From Chiayiivirga sp. (GTDB lineage: Bacteria; Pseudomonadota; Gammaproteobacteria; Xanthomonadales; Xanthomonadaceae): a stretch of DNA of 64,000 bases. Location: assembly GCA_022647565.1 (NCBI GenBank), contig JALCLA010000001.1, forward strand, positions 62,001-126,000, written 5' to 3'. The notes beneath the pieces are model-generated. The model worked only from the letters and a program-made list of their open reading frames with translations. It did no database searches and was not told the origin of the DNA. Positions 48,096-57,610 of the stretch are shown one piece after another. The position numbers and the translations under genes were made by a program. Each line of letters begins with the position of its first letter. The stretch's first letter is position 1.

Positions 48096-48141
48096 GTAGA
48101 GCGGGGCTTGCCCCGCTCAAGCCGGGCAAGCCCGGCTCTAC
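48096..48141. repeat. REP doublet (GTAG type) with two palindromes
   Basis: Two hairpins in opposite orientation share one unit: 48100-48117 (AGCGGGGC-TT-GCCCCGCT) and 48120-48137 (AGCCGGGC-AA-GCCCGGCT), flanked by GTAGAGC at 48096 and GCTCTAC ending at 48141. This head-to-head GTAG arrangement matches the SMAG/REPIN elements described in Stenotrophomonas and related genera (established knowledge of the class). It lies between the racemase and the S41 protease genes, both ending there, so it may also help terminate or stabilise their messages. Confidence 0.85.
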
Positions 48142-48231
48142 AACGGCTCATCGCCGTGTCAATCCATTTGGCAAGTCTCGATAGCGGCAAAGGCCGCGCT
48201 GCCGTCGCGGCGCGACGCGTGTCGACCACCC

Positions 48232-51200
48232 TCAGGGCGTACCGTCGTGTCCGGGCGTGCCGCGCGCCGGCAAGGGCTGTGCCTTGAGCGCCGGCAGCGG
48301 TGCTTCGCGCAGCCGCTGCAGCACATTGGCGATGGCGGCATCGAGTTGCGCATCGCCTCCTTGCGCCGTCGCGACCGGAAGATTGTCGACCTCGATGTCG
48401 GGTGCGACGCCGCGGCCTTCGATCAGCCAGCGTCCCTGCAGGTCGAACTGGCCGAACTCCGCGACGCGTGCGACGCCGTTGTCGGCCAGCCGGTTGCGGT
48501 CGGTGAGCCAGATGCCGGCGCCGGAAGTGCGCGTGCCGATCACCGGCGCGAGCTTCAATGCCTTGATCCCGGCGGCGAAGGTTTCACCGTCGGAATAGGT
48601 GAACGGGTCGATCAGCACCGCGAGCTGGCCACGGAAGGTCTGCTGCATGTTCGGATAGGGCGCGGCTCCGGGCGGTTGCCAGAAGGCCCAGGCACGGCGC
48701 AGCAGCTTTTCGATGATCCAGCTGTCGATGTTGCCGCCCCGGTTGCGGCGCACGTCGATGATCAGGCCTTCGCGCTCCACGTTGGCGTAGAACTCGCGCA
48801 CGAAGCTGGCCATGTCGTTCACCGTCATGGCGCGCAGATGCAGGTAGCCGATGCGACCGGCACTGGCAGCGCTCACCCTGGCACGCGTGCCCTCGACCCA
48901 GTCGCCGTAGCGCAGTGCGGCATCGCGATCCAAGGGCACAGGCACCACGACGCTGCGATGCGCCGCGGCCGCGCCACGCTTGAGGGTGAGCAGCAGCTGT
49001 TGCCCGGCCTGTTGCCGCAAGCGATCGGCCACTTCGCCCACGCTGCGCACCGGCTGGCCATTGATGGCGAGCAGACGGTCGCCGTCGCGCGCATCGACGC
49101 CGGCTTGCTGCAGGGGCGCGCGTTCGGACGGCAGTTCCGGGTCGGTGCGATAGATGTGCGCAATGCGCACGCCGTCGGCGTCTGCCACCAGTTGCGCGCC
49201 GAGGGCGGCGGGCTGTGGTGCGTCGGGGTCGGCGCGCAGCGGTGCGCCGCGGACCTGCGAATGCAGGATGCCCAGTTCCGAGCTCATCTGTCCCAGCAGG
49301 TCGTCGAGTTCGGCGCGATCGTTCACGCGTGCCAGCAGCGGTGCGTAGCGCGCGCGCACCGCGTCCCAGTCCTGGCCGCGCATCGCGCGGTCGAAGGAGA
49401 ACTCGCGGTGCATGCGCCAGGCGTCATCGAACATCTGCCGCCACTCGTCCACCGGATCCAGACGCAGGCTCCAGTCGGCCAGTCGCAGCTTGCCTGGCGT
49501 GAGGTCCGTTGGAGCCTTGGCTGCGACATCCAGCAACAGCAGCTCGCCGGGCGGCGCGCCGGGCTCGGCCCCGGACTTGAGCAGCAGCAGGCGCTTGCCA
49601 TCGGCGGAGAGTTCGAAGGATTCGACGTCGGCGAGGAACGTCTCCGGCTTGGGCATCGCATCGGAGATCGCCAGGGTCATCAGCTGGCCCTTCGCCCGTG
49701 GGCCGGCGTCACGCTGCAGGAAGTAGAGCCGGTCCTCGGCCGCGACCAGGGCGTCGTAGTTGCCGGATTCCAGCGGCAGTTCGAACAGGCGTTCGCGCAG
49801 GCCTTCGAAGGCGATGGCGGGCAGCGCATCGGCCTTTGCGTCCTTCGCTGGCGCCGATTCCGCCTTGTCTGCCGCCTTCACCTCGCGCGCGTCCTGCAGT
49901 TCGTTCGGCGCCTGGAACGGAAAGCGCGTCCCGACTTGCAGGGCGTAGGCATAAGCCCGGGTGCGCCGGTCGAAGAACGCTCCGGTATTGCGATCGCCCC
50001 AGGGCGAGCCGACGCTGGACTGGAAGCTGCGATTGGAAAGGAAATACAGCCAGCGCCCGTCGCGCGACAAGGCCGGCGAGAAGGATTCATAGCGATCGCT
50101 GGTGATGGTGTCGTGCTTCCCGGTTGCCGGCTCGAGCAGCACGATCTGGGGCAACTGGCGGGCGCTGTCAGTGCGGGTCACCGCCAGGTAGCGGCTGTCC
50201 GGTGACCACACCACGTCGGCATAGGCATCGTCACGTGCGTACTCGTCCGCGTCGATGCGCCGATTGCTGCCATCGCGAAGGTCGAGCAACCACAACTCGC
50301 CGTCCTTGTTGTCGTGCGCCAGCCAGTGCCCATCAGGTGATGGATACAGCCGCCAGCGATGACGTGTTCCTCCTTGCGTGAGCGCACGTCCTCCGGGCGA
50401 GCCATCGGCCGGAAAACTCCAGATCTCGCTGCGTCCCTCGGCATCGAGCAGCGCGTAGACCTGCTTGCCGTCATGCGACGGCACCGCTTCGCGCAGGCGC
50501 GCTCCGGCCGGCGCGGTCACGTCGACGCGGCGCAGCGGACCGCTGCCGGCGATGGCCACGTTGCCGCGCGCGGTCAGCGCCACGCGCTTGCCGTCGGCAC
50601 CGAGGTGGGCCTGGCCCAGATGCACCAGCGGCTGCTTCAGGTAGCGCGTGCGGCGCAGGCCGAAGTCGCTGCCGACGTCGATCGCAAGCGCGCGATCGCT
50701 GCCGTCGGCGCTGTCGAACAAACGCAGATCGGCACCCAGCTGATACACGATGCGACCGCGGTCCATGTCCGCGCCGCGCACATCGAACCCGCGGTGCGTG
50801 GTCAGGGCACGACGCTCGCTGCCGTCGCTCGCCATCGACCACAGATTGGCGCGCCCGCCCGCATCACTCACCGCGTAGAGGCGCCCGTTCCACCACATCG
50901 GCGTCGAAAGGTTGGCGTCCAGGTCGGGCGCGATGCGCTGCGCTTCCTCGGCCTCGTTGCCGCTCCAGCGCCAGAGTTGTGCCATCGCGCCGCCGCGGTA
51001 ATCCTGCGCGTTGTCGCCGCTGACCTGCAGCCCGTAGCGCGTGAACCACAGCGCCTTGCCCTCCGGATCGAAGGCGGCTTCGCGCGCATCGGCCAGCGGC
51101 AGCTGGCGCGTTGCGCGGCCAGCCACGTCGACCGCGCGCAGCACGCGGCGCAGGCTGGGACCGATCACGTTCTCGCTGGCGTACACCACCTCGCCCTGCG

Positions 51201-51555
51201 GCGAGAATCCGGCCAGCCAGACGCGCCCGCCATCGAAGCTCAGGCGCGTGGGTTCACCGCCGGCCAGCGGCATCACGTAGACATCCGGAGCACCGTCGTA
51301 GCTGGCGACGAAGGCCACGCGCGTGCCATCGGGCGAGATCGCGGCCTGGCTCTCCTCGGCCAGGTGCGAGGTCAGCCGTCGCGCCAGACCGCCCTGGATC
51401 GACCCGGCCCACAGGTCGCCTTCGGACGTGAACACGACGGTGTCGCCGTGCAGGGCCGGGTCGCGGTAGTAGCCGGGCGCGGCGAACGCGGCCTGTGCGC
51501 AGGCCAAGCCGATGCCGGCCACGCTGCCGATGATCCAAGCGTTCCGCTGCAACAT
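48232..51555 (-). CDS. Tricorn-like S41 protease, exported
   Basis: A 1107-residue protein with a signal peptide (MLQRNAWIIGSVAGIGLACAQAAFA). Residues 30-620 are beta-propeller repeats of the TolB/tricorn type (repeated SPDGTRVAF, SPDSRYLAV, DGRWLYFLSN). A core region (about 680-740) is followed by a PDZ domain (about 790-880; GDRLLAINGQPVRSVGEV) and the S41 catalytic domain, with Ser988 in YSDGETF. His in GILHSQV precedes the PDZ; archaeal tricorn has Ser-His there, here Leu-His. The enzyme should cut peptides in the periplasm or outside. ATG at 51555 is chosen over ATG 51561 because GGCGGGG gives better spacing. Assigned with confidence to the family; substrate unknown. Confidence 0.9.
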   Translation of the reverse strand: MLQRNAWIIGSVAGIGLACAQAAFAAPGYYRDPALHGDTVVFTSEGDLWAGSIQGGLARRLTSHLAEESQAAISPDGTRVAFVASYDGAPDVYVMPLAGGEPTRLSFDGGRVWLAGFSPQGEVVYASENVIGPSLRRVLRAVDVAGRATRQLPLADAREAAFDPEGKALWFTRYGLQVSGDNAQDYRGGAMAQLWRWSGNEAEEAQRIAPDLDANLSTPMWWNGRLYAVSDAGGRANLWSMASDGSERRALTTHRGFDVRGADMDRGRIVYQLGADLRLFDSADGSDRALAIDVGSDFGLRRTRYLKQPLVHLGQAHLGADGKRVALTARGNVAIAGSGPLRRVDVTAPAGARLREAVPSHDGKQVYALLDAEGRSEIWSFPADGSPGGRALTQGGTRHRWRLYPSPDGHWLAHDNKDGELWLLDLRDGSNRRIDADEYARDDAYADVVWSPDSRYLAVTRTDSARQLPQIVLLEPATGKHDTITSDRYESFSPALSRDGRWLYFLSNRSFQSSVGSPWGDRNTGAFFDRRTRAYAYALQVGTRFPFQAPNELQDAREVKAADKAESAPAKDAKADALPAIAFEGLRERLFELPLESGNYDALVAAEDRLYFLQRDAGPRAKGQLMTLAISDAMPKPETFLADVESFELSADGKRLLLLKSGAEPGAPPGELLLLDVAAKAPTDLTPGKLRLADWSLRLDPVDEWRQMFDDAWRMHREFSFDRAMRGQDWDAVRARYAPLLARVNDRAELDDLLGQMSSELGILHSQVRGAPLRADPDAPQPAALGAQLVADADGVRIAHIYRTDPELPSERAPLQQAGVDARDGDRLLAINGQPVRSVGEVADRLRQQAGQQLLLTLKRGAAAAHRSVVVPVPLDRDAALRYGDWVEGTRARVSAASAGRIGYLHLRAMTVNDMASFVREFYANVEREGLIIDVRRNRGGNIDSWIIEKLLRRAWAFWQPPGAAPYPNMQQTFRGQLAVLIDPFTYSDGETFAAGIKALKLAPVIGTRTSGAGIWLTDRNRLADNGVARVAEFGQFDLQGRWLIEGRGVAPDIEVDNLPVATAQGGDAQLDAAIANVLQRLREAPLPALKAQPLPARGTPGHDGTP

Positions 51556-51716
51556 GAGCATCCCCGCCAAGCCTGAGTGAAGCCGCGAGTGTCCCGGCAC
51601 GGGACCGGCGGGGCAATAGTCGAAAGGTCATTGGTCTGCGCTGGCCTTCGCCTTCGGCGCTTCGGCTGCGTCGCCGCCGTGTGCTTCGACTCCGGCCGTC
51701 TGCCGTCTGCGTCCGC

Positions 51717-52814
51717 TCAGCCGCCCGCCGGCACCACCCGCAACACGCGCCCGTCCGCGCTATCGGTCAGCAGCCAGAGCGAACCGTCCGGCGCGGCGCG
51801 CACATCGCGCAGACGCTGGTTGAGCTCGGTGAACAGGATCTCCTGCGTCGCGGCTTTACCCTCGCGCAGTTCGACGCGACGCACTGATTTCTCCACCAGC
51901 GCCGCCACGAACAGGCTGCCCTTCCACGCCGGAAACAAGTTGCCGCGATACAGCGTCATGCCCGAGGGCGCGATCGACGGTGTCCAGTGCAGCAGCGGCG
52001 CCACGGTGTCCGGGTACTCCTGCCACGGCGAGATGCGCGCCCCGGTGTAGTCGAGCCCGAAGCTGGCCAGCGGCCAGCCGTAGTTCGCGCCTGGCGCGAT
52101 GCGATTGAGCTCGTCGCCGCCACGCGGGCCGTGCTCGTGTTCGTACAACACGCCGTGCTGCGCGTCGAATACCAGGCCTTGCGGGTTGCGATGGCCAAGG
52201 CTGTAGATTTCGGGTCGCGCACCCTCGCGCCGGACAAACGGATTGTCGGGCGGCACCGCGCCATCGCGGGTGAAGCGCACCAGCTTGCCGAAGTGGTTGT
52301 CCAGTCGTTGCGCGCCCTCGCGATGCACGAAGCCTTCGCCCACCGTGACCACCAGGGTCGCATCGGACAGGAAGGCGATGCGCCCGCCGAAATGTGCGCC
52401 GCCGCGCTTCATCGGTTGCGCGGTGAACAGCACTTCGGGTTCGTGCAGGGCGCCTGCGTCGTAACGTGCACGCACCACGCGCAGGGCATTCGCCGCGTCG
52501 TCGCCATGGGCGAACGACAGGTATATCTGCCGATTCGCGGCAAAATCCGGATCGAGTGCAATATCGAACAGGCCGGCCTGATCCGAGGCATACACGGGCG
52601 GGACACCGCTCACCGGCTCGGCGCGCAAGACGCCCTGCTCGATCAGGCGCAGCCTCCCGGCGCGTTCGGTGACGAGTTGCGTGCCGTCCGGCAGGAAGGC
52701 AATTGCCCAGGGGTGATCCAGGCCGCTGGCCACCGTCTCGATGCGATACGTCGGCGCGGCGGCGGCCTGCAGCACCAGCAGCATCCATCCGGTTCCTGCC
52801 ATCGCGATGCGCAT
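51717..52814 (-). CDS. PQQ-dependent soluble aldose dehydrogenase-like protein
   Basis: A 365-residue periplasmic beta-propeller dehydrogenase. After a signal peptide (ending LQAAAAP) the sequence reads RIETVASGLDHPWAIAFLPDG, the standard family entry. GGAHFGGRIAF, SLGHRNPQGL and HEHGPRGGDELN carry the conserved His/Arg/Asn residues around PQQ and the active site. WPLASFG and APSGMTLYRG follow. The family oxidises aldose sugars and reduces a quinone or cytochrome; PQQ synthesis genes are not nearby. GGAGGA lies seven bases before ATG at 52814. An in-frame extension of 34 codons is rejected. Divergent from the small membrane protein at 52908. Confidence 0.93.
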   Translation of the reverse strand: MRIAMAGTGWMLLVLQAAAAPTYRIETVASGLDHPWAIAFLPDGTQLVTERAGRLRLIEQGVLRAEPVSGVPPVYASDQAGLFDIALDPDFAANRQIYLSFAHGDDAANALRVVRARYDAGALHEPEVLFTAQPMKRGGAHFGGRIAFLSDATLVVTVGEGFVHREGAQRLDNHFGKLVRFTRDGAVPPDNPFVRREGARPEIYSLGHRNPQGLVFDAQHGVLYEHEHGPRGGDELNRIAPGANYGWPLASFGLDYTGARISPWQEYPDTVAPLLHWTPSIAPSGMTLYRGNLFPAWKGSLFVAALVEKSVRRVELREGKAATQEILFTELNQRLRDVRAAPDGSLWLLTDSADGRVLRVVPAGG

Positions 52815-52907
52815 CGGCGTCCTCCGTCTGGCCTGCACCTTAGCAGTGCCGGCACGAGCCGGGCAGCCTGCGGCACAATGCGAGGACGCAACTTCGAGGC
52901 CCGATCG

Positions 52908-53360
52908 ATGCAGCATCCAATGTGGCGGCGCGGGGTGGCCTGGCTGGCCGCCGTGCTGACGACGGCCATGGTCGGCGCGCTGGTGCAGACCCAGTTCAAT
53001 CTCGCCGCCCTGCAGGCCTTGGGTGCGACGATACCGTTCGCCTTGCGGCTGCAGACCAGCGCAGCGGATGTGCTCGGTTTTGGTCCGTTCTATGCGCTAG
53101 TGACGGCGGTGGCGTTCGCGCTGGCCTTCCCGCTCGCGGCGTTCCTGGCGCGACGCTGGCCGGCGCTGCACGCCATGTGGTTCGCCCTCGGCGGCACCAC
53201 CAGCCTGTTCGTGGCGATCCGCCTGATCGATGCGCTCACCCCGCCGCCGGTGCTGATCGCCGCCACTCGCTCACCACTCGGGCTGTTCACGATGTGCGCT
53301 TGCGGGGCGCTGGGCGGTTGGGTGCATGCACGCCTGCGACGCTTGCCCGCGCCCGATTGA
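52908..53360 (+). CDS. Small membrane protein, unknown function
   Basis: A 150-residue protein with four hydrophobic helices: about residues 9-28 (VAWLAAVLTTAMVGALV), 58-80 (PFYALVTAVAFALAFPLAAFL), 88-108 (HAMWFALGGTTSLFVAIRLI) and 121-140 (GLFTMCACGALGGWVHA), and a basic C terminus. Length and helix pattern recall small Xanthomonadales membrane proteins of no known role. It is the only plus-strand gene between two minus-strand ones, 94 bases from the sugar dehydrogenase start and 10 bases from the lytic transglycosylase stop. I do not recognise the family. Confidence 0.75.
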   Translation: MQHPMWRRGVAWLAAVLTTAMVGALVQTQFNLAALQALGATIPFALRLQTSAADVLGFGPFYALVTAVAFALAFPLAAFLARRWPALHAMWFALGGTTSLFVAIRLIDALTPPPVLIAATRSPLGLFTMCACGALGGWVHARLRRLPAPD

Positions 53361-53369
53361 TGCGGTGGA

Positions 53370-54608
53370 TCAGTTCGAGTTTCGCAAGGCGCGCAAGAGC
53401 ACCTGTCCGGCGCGCCCATCCGCCTTCATCTCCAGGCGCTGCTGCTCGCGCTGGATCGCGGCACGCGTGGCCGCGCCGATCAAGCCGTCTATTTCACCGA
53501 TGTCATGCCCGCGCGCGACCAGCAAGGTCTGCAGTTCGCGCCGTTCGACCCGGGACAGGCCCGGGTCATCCGTCGGCCACCGCGCCACGAGGCCGCTTCC
53601 GCCGCGCAGGCGATCCGACAGCAGCGCGATGGCCAGCGCGTAGCTCTCCGCCGCGTTGTAACTGAAGATCGCATCGTAGTTGCGGAACACCACGAAGGCC
53701 GGACCGCCGATGCCGGTCGGCAGGATCACCGCGGCCGAACGTGCGCCGGGCGTCGTCGCATCGATCAGCGCATTTCCGTCGACGCGGGTCACGCCGCGCT
53801 GTGCCCAGTCCGACAAGGGGCGCTTGCTGCGCCGACCCGCGAACTTCGGATCGAACTTCGCCGCAACCTTCACCTCGAAGCCCCAGCGCTGGTCGCGTCG
53901 CCAGCCGGCGGTGGCGAGATAGTTTGCCGTGGACGCCAGCGCATCGGCATCGTTGTGGATCAGGTCGCGCCGCCCGTCGCCGTCGAAATCCACCGCGAGG
54001 CGCAGGAAGGTGGACGGCATGAACTGGGTGTGGCCGAAGGCACCGGCCCACGAGCCGCGCAGGTCTTCGGGTCTTGCATCGCCCGCCTGCAGGATCTTCA
54101 GGGTTGCGATGAACTCGCCGCGAAAGTATCCCTGCCGCCGACCTGCGCAAGACAGCGTGGCGAGCGAGGTGAGCAGCGGGCGCTTGCCGAATACGCGCCC
54201 GAAGTCGCTTTCCACACCCCAGACCGCGACCACGGTTTCCGGCTCCACGCCGTAGCGGGCATGCAGTTGCGCCAGGGTGTCGGCGTGCTCGCGCAGGCGC
54301 TGCCGGCCATCGGCGATGCGTTCCTCGTCCACCAGCGCGGCAAGGTAGTCCCAGATCGGCGTGACGAACTCGGGTTGTGCGTCGAGCGCATCCAGCACCG
54401 TGGGATCGGGCGCAAGGCCGGCAGTGAACCGCTCCCAGCTCGCGGCATTCACACCCTGGCGCGTGGCCTCGCCGCGCAGCCGCGTGAGGCAATCCGACCA
54501 GCCACGCGTCAGCGCTGCATCGCGAGCGGCCGTGGCTTGCGCCGCCGCACCGTCGCCCAGGCTTGCCAGTCCCAGCACCAGCATCAGCGCGATTTCTCTT
54601 GCTTGCAT
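53370..54608 (-). CDS. Lytic murein transglycosylase (MltB-like) with peptidoglycan-binding domain
   Basis: A 412-residue periplasmic enzyme that cuts glycan strands of peptidoglycan. A signal peptide (ending GAAAQ) precedes the SLT_2-type catalytic domain. The catalytic Glu is Glu133 in VAVWGVESDFG; FGHTQFMPSTF and ADALASTANYLATAGW are the conserved substrate-cleft segments. The C-terminal 60 residues are a peptidoglycan-binding domain 1 repeat (RRELQTLLVARGHDIGEIDGLIGAATRAAI). No lipobox Cys is seen, so it is soluble rather than lipid-anchored. GAAGGA immediately precedes ATG at 54608. It is divergent from the M16 protease gene, with a palindrome between them. Confidence 0.92.
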   Translation of the reverse strand: MQAREIALMLVLGLASLGDGAAAQATAARDAALTRGWSDCLTRLRGEATRQGVNAASWERFTAGLAPDPTVLDALDAQPEFVTPIWDYLAALVDEERIADGRQRLREHADTLAQLHARYGVEPETVVAVWGVESDFGRVFGKRPLLTSLATLSCAGRRQGYFRGEFIATLKILQAGDARPEDLRGSWAGAFGHTQFMPSTFLRLAVDFDGDGRRDLIHNDADALASTANYLATAGWRRDQRWGFEVKVAAKFDPKFAGRRSKRPLSDWAQRGVTRVDGNALIDATTPGARSAAVILPTGIGGPAFVVFRNYDAIFSYNAAESYALAIALLSDRLRGGSGLVARWPTDDPGLSRVERRELQTLLVARGHDIGEIDGLIGAATRAAIQREQQRLEMKADGRAGQVLLRALRNSN

Positions 54609-54641
54609 GCGTCCTTCGACTCCGACGGCTTCGCCGCCTAT

Positions 54642-54683
54642 GCTCAGGATGAGCGGGTCTACTCTAACCCGCTCATCCCGAGC
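54642..54683. repeat. Inverted repeat with 17-base arms
   Basis: Arms 54642-54658 (GCTCAGGATGAGCGGGT) and 54667-54683 (ACCCGCTCATCCCGAGC) match at 16 of 17 positions around an 8-base loop. It sits between divergent genes (54608 and 54793). The flanking text TTCGACTCCGACGGCTTCGCCG resembles the dispersed 'TTCGACTCCGCTTCGC' type sequence seen in many proteobacteria, so it is probably part of a repeat family; no second copy lies in this window. Confidence 0.7.
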
Positions 54684-54792
54684 GTCGGCCCGCAGGGCCG
54701 AAGTAGAACGACGCGAGACTCATGACCTCCCGTGCTTGGCAAGGCTGGCCGGATCAACCATCCTGCGTGCCTCGCTAGTGCCGGAGTACCAC

Positions 54793-57558
54793 ATGACCCC
54801 GTTCCGTTCCGCCTCAAAGCTGCGCGGCGCCTTCACGCTCGCGTTGCTGCTGTTCGCCGGCGCTGCCGCCGCCCTCGCGCCGCCCAAGGGTGCGACCGAG
54901 GTGCGCTCGGTCGAAGGCATCACCGAATACCGGCTCGACAACGGCCTGTCGGTGCTGCTGTTTCCGGACGCCACCAAGCCCACGGTGACGGTCAACATCA
55001 CCTACCTGGTCGGCTCGCGCCACGAGAACTACGGCGAAACCGGCATGGCGCACCTGCTCGAACATTTGCTGTTCAAGGGCACGCCCACGATTTCCGACAT
55101 CCCGGGCGAGATGAAGAAGCGCGGCATCGGCTTCAATGCCAGCACCTGGCTCGATCGCACCAACTACTTCTCCAGCTTCAGCGCCGACGACGCCACGCTG
55201 GACTGGCTGCTGGCGCTGGAAGCCGACCGCATGCGCCACTCGCACGTTCGCCGCAGCGACCTCGACAGCGAGATGACCGTGGTGCGCAACGAGATGGAGT
55301 CGGGCGAGAACAATCCGTTCGGCATGCTGATGGAACGCATGCTCTCCACCGCCTACCTCTGGCACAACTACGGCCACTCCACCATCGGCGCGCGCGCCGA
55401 CGTGGAGAACATGCCGATCGAACGCCTGCAGGATTTCTACCGCGAGCACTATCGACCGGACAACGCGGTGCTGCTGGTGGCCGGCCGCATCGATCCGGCC
55501 GCCACCCTGGCCCGCATCGTCGGCAGCTTCGGCAAGATCGAACGCCCGGCGAATCCGATCCAGGCCACCTACACGCGTGACCCGGTGCAGGACGGCGAGC
55601 GCGAAGTGACGGTACGGCGCGTGGGTGAAACCGCCTACGTGGGCGCGGTTTACCACGTGCCCTCCGGCACGCATCCGGATGCGGCCGCACTCGATCTGCT
55701 CTCCGAAATGCTGGGCCACACGCCCACCGGCCGCCTGCACAAGGCGCTGGTGGAGAAGGGCCTGGCCACGCAGGTGGGCGGCTTCGGCTTCAGCCTGGCC
55801 GAGCCGGGCGCGCTGCTGTTCTTCGGCGAAGTACCCAAGGGTGGCGACATCGCGGCCCTGCGTGCGCAACTGCTGGGCCTGATCGAAGCCCGTGGCGACA
55901 GCGCCTTCACCGCCGAGGAAATCGAGAGCGCGAAAACGCGCACGCTCAAGAATATCGAACTCACCGTCAACGATGCGAATCGGCTCGCCATGGCCTTGTC
56001 GGAGTCGATCGCACAAGGCGACTGGCGCCTGTTCTTCCTGCAGCGCGACCGCATCGAGGAGGTCACGCTGGATGATGTGAACCGCGTCGCCGCGGCCTAT
56101 CTGAAGCCGTCCAACCGCACCTTCGGCCAGTTCATCCCGACGGCGCAGCCCGATCGCGCCGAGATCGCCGAAGCCGATGCGGTAGCGAAGCAGCTTGAAG
56201 GCTACACCGGTCGCGCCGCGGTGGAAGCGGGCGAAGCCTTCGATCCCAGCCCGGCCAACATCGACGCGCGCACCGAGCGCACGGCGCTGTCCAACGGCAC
56301 CAAGCTGGCGCTGCTGCCGAAGGAGAACCGCGGCAATACCGTGGTGCTGCAAGGCGTGTTGCGCTTCGGCAGCGAGGCTGACCTGACCGATCGCAGCGAC
56401 GCCGCCGGCCTCGTGGGCGCGATGCTCACGCGCGGCAGCACAACCCGCACGCGCGAACAGATCTCCAAGCGCCTGGACGAGCTCAAGGCACAGCTCAGCC
56501 TCAGCGGCGGCGCGCAGTCGGTCACCGTGTTCGCCACCACCCAGCGCGAGCACCTGCCCGGCCTGATGGAACTGATCGCCGACCTGCTGCAACACCCGGC
56601 GTTCCCGGAAAGCGAGTTCGAGCAGCTGCGTACCCAGTCGATCACCGACATCGAGAGCCAGATGGCCGAACCGGAAGCCATCGCCGGCAAGGCCATGTCG
56701 CGCCATTTCAGCCCGTGGGCCAAGGGGCATCCGTACTACGTCAAGAGCTTCGACGAATCGCTTGCGGCGATGCGTGCGATCAAGCTCGATGACCTGCGCG
56801 CCTTCCATCGTGAATTCTACGGCGCGGGTCAGGGCGAGTTCGCGGTGGTGGGCGACTTCGACGCGGCCGCGTTCAAGGTCCAGGCCGAAGCCCTGTTCGG
56901 CGAGTGGAATACTCCGAAGAAGTTCGTGCGCATCGCAGACCCTTACGTCGAGTTCAAGACCGTGTCCGAGTCGGCGCAGACCCCGGACAAGGCCAACGCC
57001 CTGATCCTGATGCGCACTGACTTGCCCTTGTCGGACGCGAACCCCGACTATCCGGCGCTGGTGGCCGGCAACTACGTGCTGGGCGGCGGCATGCTCAAGT
57101 CGCGCCTCGCCGATCGGGTGCGGCAGAAGGATGGATTGAGCTACAGCGTCGGCTCGCAGTTCAGTGCCGATCCGCTCGACGAGAACGGCAGCCTGATGTT
57201 CTACGCCATCGCCGCGCCCGAGAACGTCGCGAAAGTGGAAGCCGCGTTCCGCGAGGAACTGGCGCGCTTGTTGAAGGACGGCGTGGAAGCGGACGAACTC
57301 AAGGATGCGATCGACGGCCTGCTGAAGGCGCGCCAACGCAACCGCGGCGAAGACGCCGCGCTCGCCGGCCAGCTGCGCGAAGGCCTGTACCTGGACCGCA
57401 CCCAGGCCTGGTCGGCGTCACTTGAGGCCAAGTTCGCGGCGCTGACTCCGGTGCAGGTGCACGACGCGCTCAAGCGGCATTTCGAACTGCGGCCGATGTC
57501 GGTGTTCAGCGCGGGGGATTTCGACAAGGCCAAATCCAAGCTCGAATCCAAGCCCTGA
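54793..57558 (+). CDS. M16-family zinc metalloprotease (two-domain, exported)
   Basis: A 921-residue pitrilysin-type protease. A signal peptide (ending AAAALAP) leads into the catalytic half: the inverted zinc motif HLLEH (His87, Glu90, His91) with the third ligand Glu167 in NEME. The second half (from about 490) is a non-catalytic homologous domain, with no HxxEH; together the halves form the closed cage that holds peptide substrates. Domains include YLxPSNRTFG and EFAVVGDFDAAAF patterns of the family. GGAG lies seven bases before ATG at 54793. Size matches single-chain bacterial members. The substrate is unknown; it convergently faces the FG-GAP protein gene. Confidence 0.93.
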   Translation: MTPFRSASKLRGAFTLALLLFAGAAAALAPPKGATEVRSVEGITEYRLDNGLSVLLFPDATKPTVTVNITYLVGSRHENYGETGMAHLLEHLLFKGTPTISDIPGEMKKRGIGFNASTWLDRTNYFSSFSADDATLDWLLALEADRMRHSHVRRSDLDSEMTVVRNEMESGENNPFGMLMERMLSTAYLWHNYGHSTIGARADVENMPIERLQDFYREHYRPDNAVLLVAGRIDPAATLARIVGSFGKIERPANPIQATYTRDPVQDGEREVTVRRVGETAYVGAVYHVPSGTHPDAAALDLLSEMLGHTPTGRLHKALVEKGLATQVGGFGFSLAEPGALLFFGEVPKGGDIAALRAQLLGLIEARGDSAFTAEEIESAKTRTLKNIELTVNDANRLAMALSESIAQGDWRLFFLQRDRIEEVTLDDVNRVAAAYLKPSNRTFGQFIPTAQPDRAEIAEADAVAKQLEGYTGRAAVEAGEAFDPSPANIDARTERTALSNGTKLALLPKENRGNTVVLQGVLRFGSEADLTDRSDAAGLVGAMLTRGSTTRTREQISKRLDELKAQLSLSGGAQSVTVFATTQREHLPGLMELIADLLQHPAFPESEFEQLRTQSITDIESQMAEPEAIAGKAMSRHFSPWAKGHPYYVKSFDESLAAMRAIKLDDLRAFHREFYGAGQGEFAVVGDFDAAAFKVQAEALFGEWNTPKKFVRIADPYVEFKTVSESAQTPDKANALILMRTDLPLSDANPDYPALVAGNYVLGGGMLKSRLADRVRQKDGLSYSVGSQFSADPLDENGSLMFYAIAAPENVAKVEAAFREELARLLKDGVEADELKDAIDGLLKARQRNRGEDAALAGQLREGLYLDRTQAWSASLEAKFAALTPVQVHDALKRHFELRPMSVFSAGDFDKAKSKLESKP

Positions 57559-57610
57559 GTCCGTGCGGCAACGTGGATACGGCGGCGGCCTGACACGGTC
57601 GCCCCCGTGA

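Noticed and set aside
54814..57336. Minus-strand frame opposite the M16 protease
   Set aside because: 840 codons, Gly/Arg/His/Val-rich and domain-free; antisense to an intact protease.
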